Below, in pieces: positions 12,115 to 20,976 of a stretch of 64,000 nt of DNA. Source of the stretch: Hedera helix (lineage: Eukaryota > Streptophyta > Magnoliopsida > Apiales > Araliaceae). The notes under the pieces are model-generated. The model worked only from the letters and a program-made list of their open reading frames with translations, ran no database searches and had not been told where the DNA came from. The position numbers and the translations under genes were made by a program. Each line of letters opens with the position of its first letter. Positions within the stretch are counted from its first letter, which is position 1. The stretch spans positions 1,421,501 to 1,485,500 of the forward strand of contig OX359265.1 of assembly GCA_947179155.2 (NCBI GenBank), given 5' to 3'.

Positions 12115-14226
12115 ATGGCTGAAAACCCTAATCCGGACCTGGCTCCCGTATCTCGGGAAGAGTTCAACGCGGTGAGAAATCAAATGACGGAGCTGACTAT
12201 GTTGCTCAAAGAGCATTTCAAACTAAAATCAGGGCCACAGCTCGAGGACCAGCCGGGGCCATCATCTCAAGAGAACATACTGACCCCAGAAACTCCAAAG
12301 GTTGAACCGGCAAAACAAATCATTATCATTCCAGAGGATGAGGTTGCCAGCACTGTCAGCAAGAAAATAAAGCAGATGGAGGAGGCCATCAAAACTATGA
12401 AGGGGATCGGGTCATATGGCAGTGTTAACTGCTCCGACTTATGCATCTTTCCGGGAACCAAATACCCCAAGAAGTTCAAAATTCCAGAATTTGAAAAATA
12501 CAACGGGTCGGGGGATCCTTACATGCATCTAAAAGTCTATATCGGAGAACTTGGGGCATATGCTGAGGACGAGTCGTTGAGAATGCAGTTATTCCAGAAA
12601 AGCCTGACAGGGGAGGCTAGGACCTGGTACGCGAGGCTGGATAATGCTAAAATTCATAATTGGGAGGAGCTGACCCACACCTTTTTGACACAATATAGCT
12701 TCCAATCGCAAATGGCCCCTGATCGCTACCAAATGACGAAGATAAAGAAGCAGCCCAAAGAGTCTTTTAGAGACTATGCTCAGCGATGGAGGAGGATGGC
12801 CGCACAAGTGAACCCTCCCATGGATGAGGCTGAATTGGTGATAACCTTCATAGACATACAAGAGGCTCCTTATTACGAAAGAGTATTGGCTGGATTAGGC
12901 AAACCTTTTGCGGAGATGATCAAACACGGGGAAATGGCAGAGATGGGGTTGAAGTCAGGAAAGATCCGAGACCTCACAACTCTTGAAGCTGTTGCTGAAC
13001 AGATACAAAGCGGAAACTATGGTAGTACTTCCTGGAGACCACATGAGAGAGAAGAGGGAGATGTGTCCCTGGTCTTGCAAGGGCTATCTGGGAAAACAGT
13101 GAGTAACCCTCATGTCCGCATGCCAAGAAGCGAGCCCCCGCGTCAGCCAACTTTTAACAATCAAAGATTTGAGGGGAGGAGGAGATTTGAAAATGCCCGA
13201 GATAGGGAATTCACCCCGTTGGGAGATCCATTAGAGCAAATTTTGGCTGTGTTAATCACCCAAAAGAAGATTACGGAGCTGGCACCGCCAACGGACCCAA
13301 AGGGGAAGAAGTACGACCCAAGTAAGAAATGTGCCTATCATTCCGGGTCCCCGGGGCATGACACTCAGGAATGTTGGGCGTTGAAACATAAGATTCAGAA
13401 CTTGATCGATAGGGGGGACATCGTAGTTGAACGACCAGATGTCAACGCCAGCCATTTGCCGCAATGCGAAACAGATGAGGTAAGCATGATTGGGTCAGGA
13501 AATATCGGGGTGGACCCCAATCGCAAATACATCCGAAAGGTCGAAGAATACCCCCCAATGAGCGAAACAAATGTCCTTGAAAGGGAATGTCTGGAGGAGG
13601 TTAAGGTCATTAGGCAAGAGATGAAGTTGGTCAGGCATCAAATGAAGCAATTAGCAGACCTGGTGGTACACCAACATAATCTAACGAGGCAACTCTTCAC
13701 CCAATTACTGAGAGACCAAACGGAAGAAGAGGACAAACAAATTTCAAACCAGGATCCCTCCCAGGAAAACCAGCTGACTCAAAAAGATCAAAGCAGACTG
13801 AAAGGGCATGGAAATCAAAATAAAGATGCTAGACGATCCCCACAGTGGAGCGTTGATAACCGCTTGGACGAGTGTGAACCCTCAAAAAGGAAAGATCGAG
13901 CAACATCCTCAAGAGATCGAAGGTTCACCCCTTTGAGCAAATCAAAGGCAGAAATATTGCATCTTTTGATCAGCCGGGGAAAGATTACAGAGTTGATGCC
14001 ACCAATAGACCCCAAGTCTAAAAGATACAATCATACACAAATATGCCTCTATCATTCCAACTCACCAGGGCATGATACTGAAGAGTGTTGGGCGTTGCGG
14101 CACAAGATCCAAAATCTTATCGAAAGAGGAGAGCTAAAAATGGCAAACGATATTGAGACCACCGCAATGGGGAACCTGACCACCGACGAACGGATTGTCG
14201 AGCCTCAACGAACCATGAAATGGTAA
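12115..14226 (+). CDS. gag: retrotransposon Gag polyprotein with duplicated zinc-knuckle tail
   Basis: This is an uninterrupted 703-aa ORF. The N-terminus has a short coiled-coil-like stretch (EEFNAVRNQMTELTMLLKEH). A Retrotrans_gag core at about residues 125-300 contains EARTWYARL and FRDYAQRWRRMAAQ, typical of Ty3/gypsy Gag. It forms the particle that packages the element RNA. The C-terminal part carries two homologous blocks at about 366-437 and 604-676. Each starts FTPL, runs through KITEL..PxDPK, and ends in a zinc-binding motif C-x2-H-x5-H-x4-C (CAYHSGSPGHDTQEC and CLYHSNSPGHDTEEC) followed by WAL(K/R)HKIQNLI(D/E)RG. Tat/Ogre-type Gag proteins have this kind of non-classical knuckle. 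The intact frame implies recent selection or a young copy. Confidence 0.93.
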   Translation: MAENPNPDLAPVSREEFNAVRNQMTELTMLLKEHFKLKSGPQLEDQPGPSSQENILTPETPKVEPAKQIIIIPEDEVASTVSKKIKQMEEAIKTMKGIGSYGSVNCSDLCIFPGTKYPKKFKIPEFEKYNGSGDPYMHLKVYIGELGAYAEDESLRMQLFQKSLTGEARTWYARLDNAKIHNWEELTHTFLTQYSFQSQMAPDRYQMTKIKKQPKESFRDYAQRWRRMAAQVNPPMDEAELVITFIDIQEAPYYERVLAGLGKPFAEMIKHGEMAEMGLKSGKIRDLTTLEAVAEQIQSGNYGSTSWRPHEREEGDVSLVLQGLSGKTVSNPHVRMPRSEPPRQPTFNNQRFEGRRRFENARDREFTPLGDPLEQILAVLITQKKITELAPPTDPKGKKYDPSKKCAYHSGSPGHDTQECWALKHKIQNLIDRGDIVVERPDVNASHLPQCETDEVSMIGSGNIGVDPNRKYIRKVEEYPPMSETNVLERECLEEVKVIRQEMKLVRHQMKQLADLVVHQHNLTRQLFTQLLRDQTEEEDKQISNQDPSQENQLTQKDQSRLKGHGNQNKDARRSPQWSVDNRLDECEPSKRKDRATSSRDRRFTPLSKSKAEILHLLISRGKITELMPPIDPKSKRYNHTQICLYHSNSPGHDTEECWALRHKIQNLIERGELKMANDIETTAMGNLTTDERIVEPQRTMKW

Positions 14227-14344
14227 ATTCCAAGGATACGATTGTGAGTCCCAAAAAAAGGGGGTGTGGGGACGTTATCATCTACTTAATGTTATAGCCT
14301 GTTTTATTTTCTGTGCATTATGATGTTATGTTTTCTAGAAAAAA

Positions 14345-14382
<38 letters not shown>

Positions 14383-15240
14383 AAGAAAAAAAAAACAAAA
14401 GCAATCTTGTGTGCTATTGATGCCTGAACTACGAAAGACCTGATCTCCTCTTCCTATAGGAGTACGTAGGCAGCCACTTTGGCGCGGTCTAATCCTTGTA
14501 AAAATGTATATAACCCTTCGATAGTTTTGCAATTAACGATCAACGACTCAGATGACCTGTTCTCCTGTCAACCCATCGGAGTACACTTCCAACCTGATCA
14601 ACGGCAAATGATTATTGGGTTCCCAGCATCTCATCAGCCCACCTGTCAAAGACACCACGAAGCAATGACTTTGACAACAATCAGGACTGGGGCAGTTTCA
14701 AAATCGATGACGACTCGACACTGGGGCATTCATCAGCCATCCGTGGAAAGGTAGTGCACGATTCAACATCTATGATACGATCTCGTCAGCGTACAATAAC
14801 ATCATCAGAGATGTACTGTCAATTGGTCCTTTCCAGTCAGAGCTCTTTCAGGATACGAGGACCCACAGGTAAGATACAACTCATTTCATCTATTTATTTC
14901 TTTCCTGTCTCCCTGTACATATATCAAGATTATACATAGTTTAACGCTAACATTACTTTTGGAAAGAGAAATTTTTATTTGACTTGATAGGAATCGAATT
15001 AATCCTAAGGAGCATCCGTGGAGCAGACTCGTGAGTATGATTAGACGATTAAAACTGATCAACCTATTAAAACTGCACAAAGAGCTGATTTCGAAGTGTT
15101 GTTCGAAGCAGAATCAACCTCATAGGCAAGTCTGCACTTTGCGGTTGCGCCGACTTTCAGATGTGGGGTATAAAGCTATGACGATAATGATGACGATTGA
15201 TGCGGAGTCGAAAAGTAAATAAAAATGAATCAAATGCCTC

Positions 15241-15735
15241 GAATCGTGGCCTGAGTTATTCGAGTAAATAAGCCTGAGGGGTGTCTTCACACCTGGCGCC
15301 CTAAAGTCATCTGATTTGGGAGTCGCCGGCCCAACACTCGTTACATGGGTAACTTAGAGCCTAAGAAAACGAGCATTACGACTGTAGAGACCTGAGCAGA
15401 TTCGAATCGTGGCATGGGTTATTCGAGTAATTAAGCCTGAAAGGTGTCTCTACACCTGGTGCCCTAAAGTCGTCCGATTTGGGAGTCACCGGCCCAACGC
15501 TCGCTACATGGGTAACTCAAGCCTAAGAAAACGAATCTTGCGAAGAGTCAGACGAGGAATGAATGTGGTAAACCACCTAACTTGTATCGAAGCGTGGCCT
15601 CTGTTACTCGAGCAAGTAAACCCGAAGGGGTGTCTTTACACCTAATGCCCTAAAGCCGCCTGGTTTGGGAGTCATTGGTCCAAAGCTCGTTAAATGGGTA
15701 ACTCTGAATAGCCTAAGAAAACGAGACAAGTTAAG
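15241..15735 (+). repeat. three tandem copies of a ~163-185 bp unit
   Basis: Units begin at GAATCGTGGC (15241), GAATCGTGGC (15404) and GAAGCGTGGC (15589). Each contains a segment like TTATTCGAGTAA, then GGTGTCTNNACACC (a small hairpin), then a GGGAGTC..CCGGCCCAA block and GCCTAAGAAAACGA. The third unit is the most diverged. Confidence 0.8.
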
Positions 15736-16018
15736 TGGACACGAAAAGGGAAATGCGGAGTTGAAAAAAGAGGAAAAGAAAAATTTTCGACCAGAGAAAA
15801 GAAGGAAGCTCATCTAAAGTCACGGAAAAGAGGCCCCTAAATGAAGGATGCATCGTACAGTGCACTTGCCATATGACGTAAATCCTGCGAAGAACGATGT
15901 CAAGAATGAAGACGGAATACCTTTGATAAAGGAAGGTAGTTTTTGAATTTAATCATACTCACGTATATTGACCATGAATGCTTAAAAGTTTTATTACGAT
16001 TTCATAACTCGTCAAATG

Positions 16019-16049
<31 letters not shown>

Positions 16050-17460
16050 AAAAAAATCAAGAGTGACTTAACACATTCACAATTCATTCAATGTCAAGTT
16101 AATCCACTCACGATTCGCGAAAAAAGAGATCCATCTAGATGCTAAGTTTTTACGATAAGACGAAAACATCACAGACATGAGCTAAATTGCATAATCACGA
16201 GCATTCCATTTTTGTGCTCTACTGTTGAGATGTTTAGTAATATCGGAGTTAACCCCGCCGACCCGAACGGTCGAGCATTTAGCGTTTGTTACTTGTACAG
16301 GATATGAATCGGTGTGCGTAACTCAGCATGACAAACGAAATGACTTCCCAAACGAATCCTCGACAAAAACATGAGTAAAGGCTGGGGCATCTTAAAGATC
16401 ATGGAAATGGAAGGGGCACAGGTCTATATCAGACTCCTCATCAACGAACCTTCCTCCACGACCATCAATGGATTTTGACGAACTCAGTCTGATGCACGCT
16501 GACATTACCTCGATATTCAAGCGAGCATATACAAGAGCGATATAATCTCGGACGTCAGGACTGATCGATTAAAAGGCGAGGAAGGGCAACATGGTCATCG
16601 ATCATAGCAAAAAGCCAAATGAACTGCCCCAATCGGATGAGAGTCAAGTGCTATCAATGCATACGATCAAATGACAAGAGGATCACCTAGATATCAACCA
16701 AGAGTCTTGGCATAAGAGGAAGTCCCAGCGTCCCAAATTCGAAGACATGACGATCTGTGGGCAGGATGAGGAGCCCGGGATAAGTCGATTGGGCATTCAG
16801 AACGACATATACAATTCCCCAACAGAGAAACGATCAGGGGCATGCGATTCAATAAACCAACCTTGAAGTCAAGAAACTGTGCTCCCAAATAAGGCATCGC
16901 ACAACTGAGTAGTCAAAAAGAGCGACACGCGAAAAATTGTATCATTTGACTAAACAGGGGTCATTTCCTTCCAACCATATCTATTGACCCATGCATAACA
17001 TCTGCGCATCCATGTATCTATCAAAATAAAATATACGTGAAAGTAAAATCACAGGTACGAGACTGTCAGCGTCACGAATGCCAGTGCCATTGATCGGAAA
17101 GACATGACAGCGGGGAACTTCTACGATCCGATGCACCCAAAATCTATGGAACATCAAGGAATTGCAAAATGACTGTCTGAAGCACCTTCAGCTAATCAAC
17201 AAGGATCAAAGCTCAAAAGCACTGGCTGTCAAGAGCGATCTACGAGAACAAACCCCAAGAATGACAAGTCAAACCAAAAGAAATGACTGGCAAAAGCGAT
17301 TTACGAGGACGAATCCCAGGGAGGCCCCACAAACTATCCAGGTACGCTTTCCTTTTAAAATTTCCTCTAGAATTATTGCATTTTTATGATGTACAATACG
17401 ATGCGAGTCCATTTAGGATAGTACACAGCGATTCCGGAGACGAGACCCGGCAATTACAAA

Positions 17461-18836
17461 CATGACCCGTCAGTGAAAATCCCTGACCGTCCAACATGAC
17501 CCGTCAGTGAAAACCCCTGACCGTCCAAACACGACCAGTCAGATACGATACCTGACCAAACCAAAAACGACCAGTCAGATACGATACCTGACCAACCCAA
17601 AAACGACCAGTCAGATACGATACCTGACCAACTCAAAAATGACCCGTCAGTCAAAGGAAACTGACCGTCCAAACATGACCCGTCAGTCAAAAGAAACTGA
17701 CCGTCCAATATGACCTGTCAGTCAAAGGAAACTGACCGTCCAAACATGACCCGTCAGTCAAAGGAAACTGACCGTCCAACATGACCCGTCAGTCAAAGGA
17801 AGCTGACCGTCCAACATGACCCGTCAGTCAAAAGAACTGACCGTCCAAAACGACCCGTCAGTGAAAACCCCTGACCGTCCAAAACGACCCGTCAGAAACA
17901 AGAACTGACCGTCCAACACGACCCGTCAGAAACAATACCTGACCGTCCAAAATGACCCGTCAGAAACAAGAACTGACCGTCCAACACGACCCGTCAGAAG
18001 CAAGAACTGACCGTCCAAAATGACCCGTCAGTGAAAACTCCTGACCGTCCAAACATGACCCGTCAGTGAAAACCCCTGACCGTCCAAACATGACCCGTCA
18101 GTGAAAACTCCTGACCGTCCAAACATGACCCGTCAGTGAAAACCCCTGACCGTCCAAAATGACCCGTCAGAAACAATACCTGACCGTCCAACACGACCCG
18201 TCAGAAACAAGAACTGACCGTCCAACACGACCCGTCAGTCAAAAGAACTGACCGTCCAAACATGACCCGTCAGTCAAAAGAACTGACCGTCCAAAATGAC
18301 CAGTCAGTGAAAACCCCTGACCGTCCAAAATGACCCGTCAGTGAAAACCCCTGACCGTCCAAAATGACCCGTCAGTGAAAACCCCTGACCGTCCAAACAT
18401 GACCCGTCAGTGAAAACCCTGACCGCCCAAAACGACCCGTCAGATACGATACCTGACCAATTGAAAAAAAACGACCCGTCAGATACGATACCTGACCAAT
18501 TGAAAAACGACCCGTCAGATACGATACCTGACCAATTGAAAAATGACCCGTCAGATACGATACCTGACCAATTGAAAAAAACGACCCGTCAGATACGAGA
18601 CCTGACCAATTGAAAAACGACCCGTCAGATACGAGACCTGACCAATTGAAAAAACGACCCGTCAGGAACGATACCTGACCAATTGAAAAAAAAAAACGAC
18701 CCGTCAGGAACGATACCTGACCGAACCAAAACCGACCCTTCAGGAGCGATACCTGATCAATTTCAAAACGACCAGTCGGAGACAATACCCGACCATCCAA
18801 AAAGTGACCCATTAGAGACCATAATTAACTGTCCAA
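17461..18836 (+). repeat. minisatellite of about 39 units in the TR-GAG 3' region
   Basis: Units of roughly 34-39 bases have the form GACCCGTCAG, a 7-10 base variable core, CTGACC, then a linker. The arms GTCAG and CTGAC are complementary, so each unit can form a short hairpin. Cores fall into classes: TGAAAACCC, TCAAAGGAA, AAACAAGAA, ATACGATAC, GAACGATAC. Linkers switch from GTCCAAA (most of the array) to AATTGAAAAA (18455-18690). The last two or three units decay. Hypervariable tandem repeats in this place are known from plant Ogre/Tat elements. Confidence 0.9.
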
Positions 18837-19029
18837 AAGAACAATGCGATGCGATGTTGCGACGCGAGTCAATTTGAGGCGATAACCGGCGATAGTAATG
18901 TTGCATCCTTAATATATATATGTTGCACAAATGGGTATATGTTGCATCATTAAACACCTGTTGCCATCATCATGCATTGAGTGTCTACTTCTTTATCACG
19001 TTCATTTCACTTACCATTCCATAAACATG

Positions 19030-19044
19030 ATAAAGAGGGGCAGC
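19030..19044 (+). other. polypurine tract of the TR-GAG element
   Basis: The sequence ATAAAGAGGGGCAGC directly precedes the 3' LTR. A purine-rich run at this place primes plus-strand synthesis in LTR retrotransposons. Confidence 0.75.
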
Positions 19045-19338
19045 TGTAGACACCCAAATTTTGCACTTTTGGACTAACCCTGGCAGGAGGGTAAAATCGT
19101 CATTTGACCCGACACGCGGAAAAGAAGGTGGACCCCAACACCATGCCACCCCAGCGATTTACGGTCAAAGCCGCCACCACGGACAACGAGCATCCGGTCA
19201 CTTGAGGCAAGGCGAACAGTTGACCCAGAAAAGCCTAAGCCGACCCTTTTCAAAATCACATTTAATTCAAAAGGCTAAAATTGGAAAGGGACATTTTTAA
19301 TATTAAAAAACGAGACGGCGAAAATCCCGGCGACGACA
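19045..19338 (+). repeat. 3' LTR of the TR-GAG element
   Basis: 294 bp, TGTAGACACCC to GGCGACGACA, apparently identical to the 5' LTR. It is followed by the target duplication CCTAT (19339-19343). Confidence 0.93.
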
Positions 19339-19848
19339 CCTATGCATTGACTCAAATATCTCATATATTTATGACCAATGAGATTTAGCCATTAGTCAAT
19401 CCACACACTAGTCTCAATGCATCATTGTTGTCCCATTAACAATGATATTCGACTAGGGACATTTAAGAGCAATAATACTAATTGTAATTATATAATCTCA
19501 TGTTCAAGTCACATACTTGAAGCTATATAATTCGTATCACTATTCTTAGGACTTTTATTATGTTAACATTTATATAATGCAGTAAATGAAATCATAATAA
19601 AATAATCCATTTATTCAATCAAATATAATATCAAAAATGTTAAGCAATTACATCAAATAATTAACCTATAGGGCATCAATTCTAACAATAGCGACATTAC
19701 CAATTTTATGAGTAAATTGACATGCCGCAAGAGAGAGTAGCGGCACAGTTAATCTACAGTAAAAAATGCTCATGCATTGGTTGTCGAAACAGTACTGTGG
19801 CAACCGGTTGCCACGGGTGAACACCATATATATATATATATATGACTT

Positions 19849-20093
19849 GGTTCAATGACATACCCTCTTAAAGGGGCATACCAAGCTCACCCCCTCTAGC
19901 GATGGACCCGGCGACGGTTTAGTCCGTCGCCATAGATTCATCCGTCGCTAAATGTTTTAGCGACAAACAACATATCGCGACGGACAAACATTTAGCGACG
20001 GACGAACTTATGGCGACGGACCAAACCGTCGCCGGGTCCGTCGCTAAAGGGGGTGAGCTTGGTATGCCCTTTAAAAGGGTATGCCATTAAACC
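19849..20093. mobile_element. 245-bp foldback MITE
   Basis: The left end reads GGTTCAATGACATACC and the right end, inverted, GGTTTAATGGCATACC. The arms are about 110 bases with only a few mismatches and contain repeated AGCGACGGA-type words. No coding capacity. A transcript through it would form a long hairpin. It lies about 0.9 kb upstream of the CMT2 start codon. Confidence 0.75.
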
Positions 20094-20096
20094 TTA

Positions 20097-20151
<55 letters not shown>

Positions 20152-20352
20152 CATGTAAGGTGTCCATTCATAGCAATCGGTTGTCGGAAGTACTGTTTCA
20201 ATAACCAAACACAGATGACAATTTATTTGTAAAATTTACCTGTCGCAATAGCTTATAGCGGCATGGTCTTTGTTAAAAAAATTGGCCCAACTTTTACAAC
20301 AGAGACCAAAAATCGATTGCTATCAAACAACTGGTTGTTTTAGATTAATTTT

Positions 20353-20412
<60 letters not shown>
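20097..20412. repeat. (CT)n/(AT)n microsatellites and spacer
   Basis: A CT run followed by (AT)n lies at about 20097-20147 and a second (AT)n run at about 20354-20412. The sequence between them has words like those at 9770-9860 and 19700-19820 (TGCCGC, AGTAGC, GGTTGTC), so it may belong to one old dispersed repeat. Confidence 0.6.
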
Positions 20413-20414
<2 letters not shown>

Positions 20415-20976
20415 GATATGATATTCACTTAAAGTCAAGGATGATAAAAAAGAACAAATGAGTTTTTCCTAATGCGCTACTTTTCTAATGAGCCCGATTT
20501 ACTAAATGTTTCTGTATGTAGTAGGTGCCATTAATTTGGGCTGCTCGGGTACGTGATTTACAAAAACACCATACAATTATATGAGATGGAAAATGAGAAG
20601 GAGCTACAAAATATCAAAATTACTATTACTATAATTTAGCGATGGATGGAATATCGAGTGCACAAAATACATATAACGGTGATAACACCTTGCAAGTTGC
20701 AACTTATGTACAAAATTAACTCCATGGTTTGATACCAAGAAAAAAGAAAAGAAAAAGAAAATTCCATAAATAAAAAATGAGCATTCAATTATGAAAATTT
20801 TAAATTCCCGCCATAACTTTCCGATTCGCAATTTACTCAAGTGAATTTACTAAATGCACCCCTCCCGCTTAATCTTTCCATTTTTAGGTAAAGAGTCTTT
20901 TTCAGAAGAAGCGAATATATGATATATCTACCCAAATCCCCAATTTGTGCTCTTACCAAAACTCGAGAGCCGGAAA

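Larger units (their letters stand above)
14227..19044 (+). other. non-coding 3' region of the TR-GAG element
   Basis: This 4.8-kb stretch after gag has no pol-like ORF on either strand. It holds an A-rich tract (about 14339-14400), a three-copy tandem repeat (15241-15735), a second A-rich tract (16018-16057) and a 39-unit minisatellite (17461-18836). The small open frames here are short and repeat-driven. Confidence 0.8.
11032..19338 (+). mobile_element. complete non-autonomous gypsy-type element (TR-GAG, Ogre/Tat-like)
   Basis: The element is 8307 bp. It has two 294-bp LTRs (11032-11325, 19045-19338), a CCTAT target duplication on both sides, an Ogre-type PBS, one intact gag ORF, a long non-coding 3' part with two kinds of tandem repeat, and a polypurine tract next to the 3' LTR. 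No protease, reverse transcriptase, RNase H or integrase is found in any frame between gag and the 3' LTR (14227-19044). This matches the class described in plants as terminal-repeat retrotransposons with a GAG domain. Such an element must use the pol proteins of an autonomous relative. The LTRs look identical, so the insertion should be very young. Confidence 0.9.
9864..19687 (-). mobile_element. Ty1/copia-like solo LTR, split by a nested TR-GAG element
   Basis: The plus strand starts TGTTAG at 9864 and ends CTAACA at 19687. Read on the minus strand it begins TGTTAGAATTGATGCCCTAT, a start seen in plant copia LTRs. With the nested 8.3-kb element and its target duplication removed, about 1.5 kb remains. 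The flanks are GTAGC at the left and ATAGC at the right, a 5-bp duplication with one mismatch. No internal coding region is present, so this is best read as a solo LTR. The left boundary is the weaker call. Confidence 0.5.

Noticed and set aside
18372..18812. 146-aa minus-strand open frame with repeated SIGQVSYLTGRF units (and similar plus-strand frames)
   Set aside because: It is a by-product of the minisatellite having few stop codons. There is no promoter or family resemblance, and the frame changes with unit length.
17461..18836. Repeat-spacer pattern that looks like a CRISPR array
   Set aside because: This is plant nuclear DNA inside an LTR retrotransposon. The conserved part is too short, the cores repeat among units, and no cas genes exist.
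20947..20976. Alternative upstream start for CMT2
   Set aside because: The frame is open upstream only with a GTG start, which nuclear plant genes do not normally use. The first ATG is at 20977.
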